A stretch of DNA of 64,000 bases from Hyaloperonospora brassicae (taxonomy: Eukaryota > Oomycota > Peronosporomycetes > Peronosporales > Peronosporaceae): NCBI GenBank assembly GCA_947650285.1, contig CANTFL010001462.1, positions 62,001 to 126,000 on the forward strand, in the 5' to 3' direction. Positions 22,494-33,283 of the stretch are shown one piece after another. The stretch's first letter is position 1. The number at the start of each line of letters is the position of its first letter. The notes under the pieces are model-generated. The model did not search any database. It was not told where the DNA came from and saw only the letters and a program-made list of their open reading frames with translations. The position numbers were made by a program, and so were the translations under genes.

Positions 22494-24497
22494 CTAGACG
22501 ATGTCAATATTAATGATCTTGATGTCGATGACGGGCTTGTCCGACTTATCCACCCGTACGCTCTCGATGCTGGATACAATGTCTTTGCCGTGTTCCACTC
22601 GACCAAAGACAGTGTGCTTGTTGTCCAGCCACGGTGTAGGTACGGTCGTGATGAAGAACTGCGAGCCATTCGTGCCAGGACCCGCGTTGGCCATCGAAAG
22701 CGTGAATGGACGATCGTGGCGCAAGCTGCGGTGGAACTCGTCTTCGAACTCGCCGCCCCAAATGGACTCGCCACCGGTGCCATCTCCTAGCGGGTCGCCT
22801 GTTTGGACCATAAAGTTCTTGATCACACGGTGGAAAAGCAGATTGTCGTAGTATTTGTTGCGCGCGTGCGTGCAAAAGTTTTCCACAGTCCTCGGACACT
22901 CCTTGCCAAACAACTTGAGCGTGATATCGCCCATCGTTGTGTGGACGACAGCCGTCTCGCCAAGCACCTTGGCAGTACTGGACTCTGACGCGACCTGAGC
23001 CTCTTCCAGCGTAGGTTTCTCATTGAACACGTCGCGGCCAGTGCCGCCATCTTCGGCTTCGTCTTCTTCCGGCTCTCGGGTCGAAAAGAGGAAGAAACGG
23101 TTGCGCTTGAACGCAGTGCAAAAGAGCGTCGGGTCGACATTGTCGCGCTCAGCTGCAGCGTCCGCCATCACCTGTGCTTCGTGCTTGAGTCCCGAGGCGG
23201 TCTTGAGGTGCTTGTCAAACTGCGTGTCGACTTTTGGCTTGCCTTGGAACAGACTCAGATGCAGAAAACGATCCGAGCTCTCGACTTTGCCCAGTACTCG
23301 CACAACTTTGTTCGTCTCAATGTTCACGACTTTGATACCTGCGAGCGTCGCATAGAGAATAAAGTGGCCCGACTCGTCAAAGATGCAGTTCGACACGACG
23401 TCCGAGTCGGCCACTTCCCGCTCCACAGCTGCTCGACGACCAAAGTCGATCGCGTCCAGCTGCAGCGTCTCGTCGGCCTGGGCATCTTCAAACACGGCCA
23501 AGCTCTCGTCGTACTTGCGCCGCAGTTTGCCCGTGACGAACCGCATCACACGAATCTGATTGTCTTTGGCCGTGACCACAAACTTTGAGCCATCGCGCGA
23601 GACGTCGAGCGCCGTGGCGTACGTCTTGCACTTGGCGAGCTCGTACAAGTCCGTCTCGCCTTTGTAGCGGAACTGGACACCAAGTGGCAGTTTGTGCGTC
23701 TCCGTGTCCCAGTACTCGATCACACCGTTTCGATCGGCCGATAGCACGCAATTGACGACGGGATTGAGCGCCAGTGCCGTCACGGGCGCCGCGTGCAAGT
23801 GACTAATGGTGCACGTCGGCTCGTCTGTTGCACTGTCGGCCGCGTAGATACGGATCGCTGGCCCGTTTGTGTCCGCGACCGCGACCTTTGGCGCCAAACC
23901 CCTTTTCCCCGAGATCCAGCAGCACACGCCCGGGCTATACGCGACCGTGAGCATGTTGACCATGTCGAAAGCTAATACATCGTAGAACTTGATACTGCGG
24001 TCCGCCGACGTACTGCAGAGCCGCAGGCCGTCAGTGGACACGGCCAGTCCCTGCACGGCCTTCACGTGGGCTTGATAATGTTTGACAAACTCAATGGACT
24101 GCGCCATCTTCTTCCAGAACTTCACGTGGCCGTCGACGCTCGCCGTGATAACAAACTGCGTCTCGGGCGCCACGAGCACGTGGGACACCGTCGCGCGGTG
24201 CATGTAACTGCGCTCGTACATGGCGGCACTGGGCAAGTTGGCTACGTACGTGGCTTCGAAGCGCAGCTTCTTGTGCTTCTTCGCGACGGGCGGTAGGGGC
24301 AGTGGCGCCGGTCCGTCGTCCTCGTCACAGCTGCCGGCGGTGTCGTTGGGGGCGTGGGGGCGCTTGGGCGCGGCGAGGGACGGCATGACGGGACGGGAGG
24401 AGCCGGAGGAAGCGATCGGGTCGGGCGTGGCGGGCGATTGATTAAGTTTGAGAGGCACGTGGGGTACGCTGGCGCCCTGACGCGTGCCGAAATCCAT
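22494..24497 (-). CDS. PPWD1: WD40-repeat cyclophilin (peptidylprolyl isomerase, PPWD1 type)
   Basis: Intronless gene of 667 residues counted from the first ATG (MDFGTRQ); the frame extends 30 codons further only through non-ATG codons. A Pro-rich N-terminus ends in a basic KKHKKLRFE. WD-type repeats follow, recognisable from HVLVAPETQFVITASVDGHVKFW, DGLRLCSTSADRSIKFYD and NCVLSADRNGVIEYWD (about residues 100-260), then further beta-propeller sequence. The last 155 residues are a complete cyclophilin domain with FHRVIKNFMVQTGDP, GTNGSQFFIT and the Trp in PTPWLDNKH that contacts cyclosporin. This order and length are those of PPWD1, a nuclear spliceosome-associated prolyl isomerase. Divergent from the cathepsin gene across 390 bp. 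Confidence 0.95.
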   Translation of the reverse strand: MDFGTRQGASVPHVPLKLNQSPATPDPIASSGSSRPVMPSLAAPKRPHAPNDTAGSCDEDDGPAPLPLPPVAKKHKKLRFEATYVANLPSAAMYERSYMHRATVSHVLVAPETQFVITASVDGHVKFWKKMAQSIEFVKHYQAHVKAVQGLAVSTDGLRLCSTSADRSIKFYDVLAFDMVNMLTVAYSPGVCCWISGKRGLAPKVAVADTNGPAIRIYAADSATDEPTCTISHLHAAPVTALALNPVVNCVLSADRNGVIEYWDTETHKLPLGVQFRYKGETDLYELAKCKTYATALDVSRDGSKFVVTAKDNQIRVMRFVTGKLRRKYDESLAVFEDAQADETLQLDAIDFGRRAAVEREVADSDVVSNCIFDESGHFILYATLAGIKVVNIETNKVVRVLGKVESSDRFLHLSLFQGKPKVDTQFDKHLKTASGLKHEAQVMADAAAERDNVDPTLFCTAFKRNRFFLFSTREPEEDEAEDGGTGRDVFNEKPTLEEAQVASESSTAKVLGETAVVHTTMGDITLKLFGKECPRTVENFCTHARNKYYDNLLFHRVIKNFMVQTGDPLGDGTGGESIWGGEFEDEFHRSLRHDRPFTLSMANAGPGTNGSQFFITTVPTPWLDNKHTVFGRVEHGKDIVSSIESVRVDKSDKPVIDIKIINIDIV

Positions 24498-24887
24498 GTG
24501 GGCCACAGGAACGACTGTGTTTGTGCAGGTTGATGAGGTCGCTGATGTGGAACTTAATACCGGAATGGCCTTGCTGGGGGTACGCACAGCGTGACAAAAC
24601 CAGGTAGGCTACTGTCGAGTGGGTCACGGGCAACTTTGGTCTCGTCGCTCGTCGCTCGTAGTTTACGCGTTTTGATGCGATTTCTCACGACATTTCGCTA
24701 CAACAAGTCGCAATGCGGACGCGGTGTTTTCGAAATGCAAGTAAAATAAAAGCTCCTGCAAAGAACAACCAGCCAACCCGATCGTGTCAAAGCCGTTTGT
24801 CTGCGCCTCTTTTCAGCCAATCGCAGCCGTCTCCTCGACCCCCGCAACTCACGCGAAGGATCGCATTCCCCGATCTTCTTCTTCAAG
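24498..24887. promoter_or_regulatory. Bidirectional intergenic region between PPWD1-like and cathepsin-like genes
   Basis: 390 bp between two divergent start codons, so both promoters must lie here. No oomycete core promoter element is clear enough to place exactly. Confidence 0.5.
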
Positions 24888-26241
24888 ATGCAGTCCCTCT
24901 CCCTCACGGCCGCTGTCGCGCTGTCCCTCGTCGCAGCTGTCGCCTCGTCGTCTCGCGATCATCAGCGCATTGATCGCTTGTTCCCCACTCGAGACGACGA
25001 CGACGCAGCGGCCGACTCGTGTCACGGCTACGCGACCAAAGACAAGTGTCTGGCCACCCACTGCGCCTGGTGCGTCTGCGCGGCCGTCCCGTCGTCCTGT
25101 TACTCGCTCGAAGAAGCCGACGAACTGCCGCCTGCCATTTTCCAGTGCTCGAAAGGGCAACACGCGCCGTCTCGACCGCTCTCGTGGGAGCTCGAGCGCG
25201 TTCCGTCCACGTCCGTGGAGCTCAGCCGTCTGTTTGACGCCTGGAAGACCGAACACGGCAAGAGCTACGAGTCCGTTGGCCAGCACGAGCTCCGTCGCGG
25301 CATCTTTGAGGTCAATGCGCGCTCCGTGGCGGCGCACAACAGCAGACCCGACACGCGCTTCCGTCTCGAGCTCAATGAGTTTGCCGACACGACGTGGGGC
25401 GAGTTCCAGAGCTGGTACTTGGGAACACCGCAAGAGTGCTCGGCCACTGTGGCAATGGACAGTGACGACGCTGTGACGTACGATCCTGTACCGGCAGAGA
25501 GAGACTGGAGAGCAGAGGGAGCTGTGTCGCCGGTGAAGAACCAGGGCAAGTGTGGCTCGTGCTGGACGTTCTCGACCACGGGGTGTCTCGAGAGCCACAT
25601 GAAGCTGAAACATGGCGAGTTTACCATCTTGTCGGAGCAGAACTTGCTCGACTGTGCACAGAACTTTGACAATCATGGCTGCAATGGCGGGCTGCCGTCG
25701 CACGCTTTCGAGTACGTCAAGTACAATGGGGGCTTGGACTTGGAATACGTGAGTAGCAGTGTGGAACGTCTTGCTAGTGGTTGCGCTGGTCGTTTTTGTG
25801 TGTACCTGACGCTTGTTTTGTGCTGTTTTTTGGCTTCATGTGCAGACTTATCCATATGAGGCAAAGGAGGGCAAGTGCAAGTTCAACACGTACCACGTTG
25901 GTGCACAAGTGGACCAGGTGGTGAACATCACGTCACAGAATGAGCACGAGCTGATGGCTGCCGTGGGCACGGTCGGCCCTGTCAGTATTGCCTTCCAAGT
26001 GGTGTCGGACTTTCGCTTCTACAAGTCGGGTGTGTACGAGTCGAGCGAGTGCCGCTCAGGCGAGAAGGATGTGAACCACGCCGTCCTCGCTGTCGGCTAC
26101 GGCGTGGAGGACGGCAAGAACCACTGGATTGTCAAGAACAGCTGGGGGTCGAAGTGGGGACTCGACGGTTTCTTTCAGATCGCACGGGGCCGTAACATGT
26201 GCGGCTTGGCTGACTGTGCCTCGTATCCGATCGTGGTGTAA
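24888..26241 (+). CDS. Papain-family (C1A) cysteine protease with propeptide, two exons
   Basis: Exons 24888-25748 and 25846-26241 (97-bp intron, GTGAGT...TGCAG, phase 0) give 418 residues. Residues 1-21 form a signal peptide. Residues 45-87 are Cys-rich (C45, C54, C59, C62, C64, C71, C87), an extra module before the propeptide. Residues about 113-180 are an I29 inhibitor prodomain (LFDAWKTEHGKSY ... LELNEFAD). The mature enzyme starts near Asp207 and has NQGKCGSCW (Gln219, catalytic Cys225), GCNGG, NHAVLAVGYG (His365) and VKNSWGSKWG (Asn385). All catalytic residues are present. It is a secreted or lysosomal endopeptidase of the cathepsin L/H type; oomycetes secrete such proteases during infection. 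Confidence 0.95.
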
Positions 26242-27159
26242 AAGCGTGTGACGCCGTCGAATGCCGTCAAACGCCTCTTCTCGCTGATCGATCGTACCGC
26301 TCAGGATACTGCTGCAGCAGCTGCTCGAACGTGGCGACCGATTACGTATCTGCGTGTGGTATGCCACTATGTCACTTGACGTCAATGATCATGAGTTGAG
26401 CCGCCGTCGGACAAGGCGGACCTTTTCCGAGTAACTCTTGTAATGAAAAAGGTCTCTGTACTGTCGACATGTGCTGCAAGTGCGTGCGAGTCCCACGACG
26501 GCCAATGTGGTGACTCATCTACCACCGACGCAACTCGTCTCCATTTGCGCTGCTGCCTCCAGTGTGAAGCTGTCGTTGCGGGCACCAGATGCAACTGGGA
26601 CTGTCTGTCGAAACATTAGCAGTGCTTAGCGCTCGTGGGCGACATCAACCTAACAAAGGGCAAAAGGGTCAGTGAGCTGTAACCATGCGGGAAGAAAAGC
26701 GCCGGCACTTTTCCTGATGAGCCGTCGAGTCGCGCGTGGCACGGAACGAGTGGTGGCAAGCTCGTCACTGCAGCGCAGACGATACGGGAAGGCAACGACG
26801 CCCTTTCCACGGCGCCTCAGGTCAAGTTACTTGCGTCCAGTATCGACGAATCAGCGCGCTGTCTCCGTGGAAAGGCCGTTGCATAAGATGTCAAAGGCCA
26901 GCGCATAGCCAGCTGCGAAGGCCCTCGCTGCCACACCACAGCCACACCAAAACTACCCACACGCGAAGCGGCTTCTTGCCCGCGACGACTTCCACTCGGC
27001 TGCAGAGCGCTATTAAGTGTGACAGGTGCCCAGTCGCCGCCACCACTGACGTCCGTCCCGAAAGGGAGGCAGAGCGTCCCGCCTCGTGTGGCGACTGCTG
27101 CTGCTACTTCAGAGCCAGCACGATCGACCGCACACGTCCCGTCATAACGCCATTTGCCA
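26242..27159. other. Intergenic region
   Basis: Between the protease and the zinc transporter, same strand. Overlapping Arg- and Ser-rich frames are GC-driven artefacts. The transporter promoter and leader should lie in the last few hundred bases. Confidence 0.5.
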
Positions 27160-28500
27160 ATGGCGCAACGCCCCACGAGCGCCCACTGCGCCCGCAATCG
27201 CGACAACTATACCACCAGCAACAGCAATCCCAGTGGCAATCCCAGCACCAGTAGCACTCCTCCTCCTCCAGCGCCGTCCGAGTCCATGCCGCTCCTGCCC
27301 CACCGCGCGCCGTCTATGCTCGAGGCCAAACCCTCGCGCCGGCTGCCGCTCTCGGACGCCGCCAAGCGCGCGCAGCACAAACTGCAGCTCGCGTGCGTCT
27401 GTTCGCTGCTCTTTATGGGCGCCGAAGTCGTCGGCGGCTTTGTGGCCGGGAGTTTGGCCATCATGACGGACGCTGCGCACCTGCTGTCGGACGTCGCGGG
27501 CTTTTGCATTTCGCTCTTTGCCATTTGGGTCACGACACTGCCGGCGTCGAGTCGCCTGAGCTTTGGCTTCCAGCGCGCCGAAGTGATTGGCGCGATCACG
27601 AGTGTGCTCGTGATTTGGGTCCTCACGGGCGTTTTGGTCTACGCGGCCGTCGAGCGCCTCGTCGAGTGCCTGCGGCCCGACCCGCCCGAGCGCGTGGACG
27701 GCAAACTCATGTTTATTGTCGCGTGCATTGGGCTCTGTGTGAATCTGATGCTGATGCAGATCTTGGGACACGGCCACAGCCACGGAGGCGGCCACGGCCA
27801 CAGTCACAGTCACGGGCATAGTCACGGGCATAGTCACGGGCACGGAAGTACGAGCCGAGACGGGGCCAACAGTGGGGAAGAGATGCTGGACGAGCTGGAG
27901 GGACGTCAAGACCTGATGGCTGTGGAAAGTGGTACCAACCGCTCGAGTGCTACTACTACTGCTGCTGCTGCTGCCTGCACGTCGACGGCAGGGACGAAGC
28001 GGCTCGAGAACATGAACGTCCAAGCGGCGTACATCCACGCGCTTGGCGACTTTATCCAGAGCGCCGGTGTGTGCATTGCCGGTGCACTCGTGTGGTACAA
28101 ACCAGAGTGGCAGATTGCCGACCCGATCGCGACGTTTGTGTTCTCTGTGCTCGTGCTCGGCACGACCGTTGGCATTGTTCGAGACAGCATCCACGTGCTC
28201 ATGGAGGGCACACCGGATGGCATCCACGCAGATGAGATCGAGCGGGGTCTGCGCCACTGCTCGTCCGTCGTGGCGGTCCATGACTTGCACATTTGGTCGC
28301 TGAGCGCGGGGCTGCCGTCGCTTAGCGTGCACCTCGTGTCGGACGACGCTGAAACGGCACTGCACGCGGCTCAGCGCTACTTGATTTCCATGGGCATTAC
28401 GCACACTACTATTCAAGTGGAGAAGACGTCGACGCTGTACCCGCGCAATTGCAGCTCGGACCTCAAGTGCGGCCAAAACTCTCCGCAGCACAGCCACTAG
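27160..28500 (+). CDS. CDF/ZnT family zinc transporter
   Basis: Single-exon gene of 446 residues from the first ATG (MAQRPTS); a second in-frame ATG at 27286 (MPLLPHRAP) is possible. Six hydrophobic segments follow a polar N-terminus. TM2 carries TDAAHLLSD and TM5 carries HALGD, the paired His/Asp residues that bind zinc inside the membrane. Between TM4 and TM5 lies the His-rich cytosolic loop GHGHSHGGGHGHSHSHGH, typical of ZnT1-4-like exporters. The C-terminal domain (VHDLHIWSLSAGLPSLSVHL) is the metallochaperone-like cytosolic fold. It exports zinc from cytosol to vesicle, vacuole or outside by proton antiport as a homodimer. All key residues are intact. Confidence 0.95.
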   Translation: MAQRPTSAHCARNRDNYTTSNSNPSGNPSTSSTPPPPAPSESMPLLPHRAPSMLEAKPSRRLPLSDAAKRAQHKLQLACVCSLLFMGAEVVGGFVAGSLAIMTDAAHLLSDVAGFCISLFAIWVTTLPASSRLSFGFQRAEVIGAITSVLVIWVLTGVLVYAAVERLVECLRPDPPERVDGKLMFIVACIGLCVNLMLMQILGHGHSHGGGHGHSHSHGHSHGHSHGHGSTSRDGANSGEEMLDELEGRQDLMAVESGTNRSSATTTAAAAACTSTAGTKRLENMNVQAAYIHALGDFIQSAGVCIAGALVWYKPEWQIADPIATFVFSVLVLGTTVGIVRDSIHVLMEGTPDGIHADEIERGLRHCSSVVAVHDLHIWSLSAGLPSLSVHLVSDDAETALHAAQRYLISMGITHTTIQVEKTSTLYPRNCSSDLKCGQNSPQHSH

Positions 28501-29888
28501 ACCATCGCGTCGGAATATTGTATTAGTGCAGGAACGCTTCCTAGCAAGGTGATGCTGAACGAGACAAAGCCAGTTTGCTGAGTACATGTTGCTATGCCAA
28601 AGTCTGTCGTTGGTCTCGCACGTTTGCTCTGTTCCTGTCGCTGGACAACAACGCTGTACAACTTTTGCGCTTTCCTTCTTGCTCGTCACTTTGGCACGAC
28701 GGACAAGTTGTCGATTCTTCGGATGCGCTGGAACATGACCAAGTTGACTTATCGACTACGCAATTCACTAGGCTGACGACTACTTGGAGAACAGAAAGCG
28801 TATGATCAATTGCGCGGGCTACGGATACAGCCATCAAGGCACGAAACGCTTATCAGGACGTATCGAATCATATAGCAACATTCGTGAGGTGGATTTGCAT
28901 GAAGCCTACGAGCAAGCGTACGCCCCACATGTGCGTTGCGTAAGAAGTAATTTTCCACAAGATCGCAAGGGCACATTTTCCACATCATCGACTTGTCGGA
29001 ACCAAACTTTGTAAAGTAAACAATTGGCTTGCTTACACTCTCGCATAGGCGCAGCGATATGTGTGACAGCTTTTTTCGCTATAGATGCTACGTCGGCAAA
29101 GAAAGCAATACGTCTGATGACATCACAAGAGGAGGCAGTAGATAGAAACGTGTACAGAGTTTGAAGTTTGAGTACGTGTGAGTACCCTTTGTTTGCTATT
29201 CAACACGCAGCTAAGCATAATCGCTGGAACTAACAACGAGGGAAAAGTACAATATTTGGCCGATCGGAATGCAGACATCCCCACTTTCATGTGTCTCAAC
29301 TCACATACGGATGCTCTGCTAGTACCATGGTTGATGCTCGATACTAATTCATAATCAAAGTGATTTCATGTATTGTGCCGTCGAGTGTTTCTGTCACTTA
29401 CAGTCACACGAGATGTATCTAGTAGTGAGTGAAGTGGTCATCAGTACACGATGGAACAAGGACGAGCAAATATGAGGAAAAGCATGTTAAAGTGAAAGCA
29501 AAGACTCGCAAGCGATGAAGAACGCTTGTCTTGCAAGCTGCAAGCTTATAGGCGGATATAGCTAATGGTGGTGTTCTTACAAATCGAAAGTACCTATCCA
29601 GAAAGACTTGCTCTAGTTGCGAGCTCGTGAAAACGACCAAACATGTAACGGGCACCAATCACTTGTACTGACACAGTACATAGACCACAATGTAGGCAGG
29701 GGCCTCGAAACATCACGTACACTGCATGCGCAGAGGAAGAGGAGTCTACTGAATGAACGCGCTATGAAGAAGGAAAAAGTAGAGCCTTGTATGATCTACG
29801 GCTAACGTCTCTTCGGCATGATCTCTTGTGTCTTCCTTCAACTACCGATTGCGGACTACAAACATGTAATATGGCTGCCTGCTCTCTC
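28501..29888. other. Gene-free region
   Basis: No supported gene, RNA or repeat over about 1.4 kb. Short frames on both strands lack features. Confidence 0.45.
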
Positions 29889-29960
29889 TACCCATTGCGC
29901 GCGTCTGGTAGCGATTGGTGGTTTAGTTGGCAGAGATGATGGCCTATATCGATAAATGAG
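29889..29960. repeat. Fragment related to the solo LTRs at 4974 and 6528
   Basis: The stretch around CCCATTGCGCGCGTCTGGTA followed by GCGATTGGTGGTTTAG matches the plus-strand reading of the 6528-6967 LTR (CCCATTGCGCGCGCCTAGCA, GCGATTAGTGGGTTGA) with several changes. Only the central part is recognisable, so this is an old, decayed copy. Confidence 0.5.
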
Positions 29961-30187
29961 TGGAGCAGTACCGAATTCCATACCTCCGAGGGTAATATTC
30001 CTCCAGTATTTACTTAGCAAGGGAAATACTGTAGAATATTGTCAAAATTGGGATAACATTCGCATTGATCCTTTTTTTGGTGTCAATGTCACGTCACCGG
30101 CTCACGCCAATACAGACATGCAAGACGCTGCATTCCTGACTGTGCTTCGTCTTATTCATCCGGTAAACGCTTTTTTGACGATTGTTC

Positions 30188-30475
30188 GACGTTGGTGTAT
30201 GCTCTTGTGCAAAGGATGTAGGAAGTAAACGTAAAGTGTATTTGGTGGTAATTACCATCGTCAATGTGTCTTACCATATGCAGTTGACCAGCAGTGCAAC
30301 TTGACCTAGTCAAGTTGCACCTGGTACACATCCAGCGTGCCCATCACCATGTGCTGGTCCTGGTCCCATGCGACGTCCGTATATCGTTTCTTCATCCACC
30401 ATCGTTCGCCTGATGATTCGACATGATGCTCGTCTTCTTCGGTCCCAGATTTCAACTTGTCACGCGCTTGTCCCA
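30188..30475 (-). repeat. 288-bp direct repeat, copy 1, flanking copia remnant A
   Basis: Equal in length to, and differing at only about six positions from, 32996-33283. It abuts the truncated integrase. It probably contains LTR sequence plus adjoining element sequence. The clean TG...CA ends of an LTR are not visible, so its exact nature is uncertain. Confidence 0.85.
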
Positions 30476-31840
30476 AAGATCACGATGTCGTTCAGTGCAG
30501 GAGTCTTGTTTGTCAAAAACTCCATGGGTGATACTTCACCAAAATTTGACTTGGTTTTGCTCCGGTTGAGTATGTATGAAGCATACTATGCGGCGCCAAC
30601 CCAAAAGTAGAGCGGCAGGTTTGATGCAAAGACCATGCTTCGCATCATATTCATGATCGTGCGATGCATTCTTTCAGCCTTGCCGTTGCTCGCCTGGTTC
30701 CGTGCTTCACTCACTTGACGCGAGACACCCGTGGTGGAGCAAATTATGTCGAGTGTCTTGTACTCGCCTCCACCGTCGGTTCGCAGTACATGCACCTTTC
30801 AGTTGAGCTATCGCTCGGAACTTGCCATGAATAGATTAAGCTCTAAAGCTGCTGCATCCTTCGATTTCGACAAAAAAAAACCGACAGTAGCTACACCGGT
30901 GGTCAATGAAGTTGACCATGTACCGATTAATTAAGCGATCCGTAGAGGTAATTGGTCCCTTAAGGTCCGAGCAACTAACTCTACCGATCACATCGATGGG
31001 TTAGTTCGCACCCGTGTCCTTATTGGATTGATATTGCTTATTTTGATTTCCCTTGGTACATGCGAGGCACTTTTGACGAGTCGTGTCGGTGAGCAGGATG
31101 CCTGAAGCTGGGTCGTCAGCCATCTTGATGATCGTATTACAACATATGTGTCCCAGACAACGATGAAAGTGCACCAAGGTGCCACGCTGAACATCCGAAT
31201 CATGTTCAGGTTCAGGTGAATTGATCACCGTCATCATTGTCTCACGTGGTAGCTTGGCGTCTAGATTGCCGTGACCATTCACTGCGACAACCAGAACATT
31301 GTTGCTACACGCAACATCCATGACGGGAGTGCCACCAACACCGGAGGACAGCACAAGTCTCCCTGCTCGGTATTCGAGGATGCATCCATTTGCCTCGAGA
31401 AACCCATAGGATAGGATGTTACGCTCGATGTTTTCCGCGTACTGAACATTGAGAAGTCTTACGGTATTCACCGGGCTAATTGCGGTATCTTGGAGGTCCA
31501 CAGTTCCTTGATGGGTGAATCGCAGCACACTTTTATCGGTGGCCGCGATTAGGCGCTCGCTCTTACACGGGGTCGAGTTAGTGAGGAGACTGAGATCATT
31601 AACCAAGTTTCTGCTCGCACCACTGTCGATTATCCAATGCTTTGCACGATCGACATCGCCATTGCCGATCGCAAAGACGAAGTTTGCACCTTGGTTCTCC
31701 CTCTTGACCGAGGGACACCTCGACCGAATATTTCCAACCTTTTTACATTTGTGGCACACTCGTGTGTCGGTCCGAGGTCGAGGTCCTTCCAAATTCACTT
31801 TTTCCTTGGTCCTTCTCATGGGATCCACGACGTTTACCAC
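30476..31840 (-). pseudogene. Copia pol fragment: zinc knuckle, protease, GAG-pre-integrase, integrase
   Basis: From 31840 leftward: a CCHC-like knuckle (CHKCKKVGNIRSRC, with Asn in place of Gly/His context), then the aspartic protease active site WIIDSGAS, then the GAG-pre-integrase (LVHFHRCLGHICCNTIIKMA and CLACTKGNQ). Further left (30795-30586) is an integrase core with LRTDGGGEY and NGKAERMHRTIMNMM. An in-frame TAG lies at 30583-30585, after which SPMEFLTNKTPALNDIVIFG, the integrase end typical of copia, continues in the same frame to about 30480. Reverse transcriptase is absent. Confidence 0.88.
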
Positions 31841-32931
31841 ATCCCTGCCAAAATATTTTCATTCGCGCCGATCTCCGTTAACAGCAAATTGAGCCAGCTC
31901 TTCTGCTTGACGCAGGTAATCGACACGATGTAAGTTTATCCTAGACAGCATCGTCGTCCACATATTTGGATCTTCATAGTGAACTATGTTGTTCAACACA
32001 AGGCTGTCGGCACCTCCGCAGGCATATCTGACGGCCGTCAAGTAGAGGAAATGATCCATCCAGCTTCTTTGTGACGCCTTGGGTGCCGTAAATAGTGTCA
32101 TGATTTGTGCTGGTTAGATCTTGGTGGTTAACGTCTGCAACATTCTCTGCATCGTGTGATCCAATGTTTGTTCTTCACGCCACCAAGTCTCCACTTGTCT
32201 GTGGTAGTAATTCTGGGCCTTTCAGGCCAAGTGTTGACCCAAGACATCAACCTTGATATCTTCCGGCCACATAAATCCACACGCTCGCTCCGCGAAGCCG
32301 ACTTGGCGGACGAATCTTTTCCCCCATTCTATGCACACTGTGCCGAGACCGTAGTACAGTTCCTTACTGTCGAAGGGTTGTAGCGCGAGCTTTCGTTCTC
32401 GTGCATCTGGCATGCCGACTGCCGGGCGACCTGGGTACATGTATTCTCGGTTGGCCATGCCCATGTCGGGATGGTATCCCGCCGGTAAACCCGTTTCGTA
32501 AACTTCAGGGTCGGGTGTCTGAACCGTGTTGACCTCCGGGCCTGCGACTCTCGCAGGAGGACCTTCAACATCTGCCTGTTGATGTTGCCGCATACCGAAG
32601 TATGTTGCTGGCGACACGTTTGGTGACGCTTTCGGAGGGATCTTCTCCAACGCCTGGATATTGATTTCTGCTCCGACCTCCCTCGCCCTAGCAGCCTCCT
32701 TTGGCTTCGGTGAGTTCACATCGTCTTTGCTGTCTTGTTCTCTTTGGGAGACCTCCATACGGTTCATCCTTTCGGATAGGTCTCCTACCATGACCAGCAT
32801 TTGTTCAATCGCCGCTAAGGGCGCTGCCGACTTTTCTTTTGAGTGATGGGGTCAGTCTTGACATGACAGTCGACCGTCACTGTAGGTGCAGCTAGGTCAA
32901 ACGCACCACCAGCACATTTAGTTGGGCTCAT
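31841..32931 (-). pseudogene. Copia gag remnant, start codon inside the primer-binding site
   Basis: The frame opens at the ATG at 32931, within the primer-binding site (MSPTKCAGG). It shifts near 32840 into the frame of MLVMVGDLSERMNRM, runs to 32222, and resumes in another frame at 32101-31859 (FLYLTAVRYACGGADSLVLN). The C-terminal half matches remnant B at 46.4-46.97 kb, including NNIVHYEDPNM versus DKIVHYANPSM. At least three frame breaks are present. Gag would form the particle shell. Confidence 0.75.
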
Positions 32932-32935
32932 AACC
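32922..32935 (-). promoter_or_regulatory. Retrotransposon primer-binding site (initiator tRNA-Met half-tRNA type)
   Basis: Minus strand reads GGTTATGAGCCCAA. It is complementary to the anticodon arm of initiator tRNA-Met (GGGCTCATAACC), as in Drosophila copia, whose site is GGTTATGGGCCCAG. It sits immediately inside the LTR edge. Confidence 0.8.
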
Positions 32936-32995
32936 TCTTAGACGTTGGTGTATGCACTTGTGCAAAGTATGTAGGAAGTAAAAGTACGTTGGTCA

Positions 32996-33283
32996 GACGT
33001 TGGTGTATGCTCTTGTGCAAAGGATGTAGGAAGTAAACGTAAAATGTATTTGGTGGTAATTACCATCGTCAATGTGTCTTACCATATGCAGTTGACCAGC
33101 AGTGCAACTTGACCTAGTCAAGTTGCACCTGGCACACATCCAGCGTGCCCATCACCATGTGCTGGTCCTGGTCCCATACGACGTCCATATATCGTTTCTT
33201 CATCCGCCATCGTTCGCCTGATGATTCGACATGATGCTCGTCTTCTTCGGTCCCAGATTTCAACTTGTCACGCGCTTGTCCCA
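32996..33283 (-). repeat. 288-bp direct repeat, copy 2, flanking copia remnant A
   Basis: Pairs with 30188-30475. Its first 45 bp are also duplicated immediately before it (32941-32985, with changes), directly adjoining the primer-binding site. Sequence beyond 33283 diverges from that beyond 30475. Confidence 0.85.

Larger units (their letters stand above)
30188..33283 (-). mobile_element. Ty1/copia-type LTR retrotransposon remnant A
   Basis: On the minus strand, in order: a repeat that includes LTR sequence (to 32936), a primer-binding site (32922-32935), gag, a zinc knuckle plus aspartic protease, the GAG-pre-integrase region, and part of the integrase. That order (integrase before where reverse transcriptase should be) is diagnostic for copia. 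Reverse transcriptase and RNase H are missing: the integrase stops near 30476 and is joined straight to a second copy of the flanking repeat. Multiple frameshifts and stops show it is inactive. Confidence 0.88.

Noticed and set aside
26817..28689. 515-codon minus-strand frame opposite the zinc transporter, and similar long antisense frames over PPWD1 and the phosphatase
   Set aside because: Shadow frames caused by GC-rich third positions; His/Arg-rich sequence without domains, while the plus-strand product is an intact transporter.
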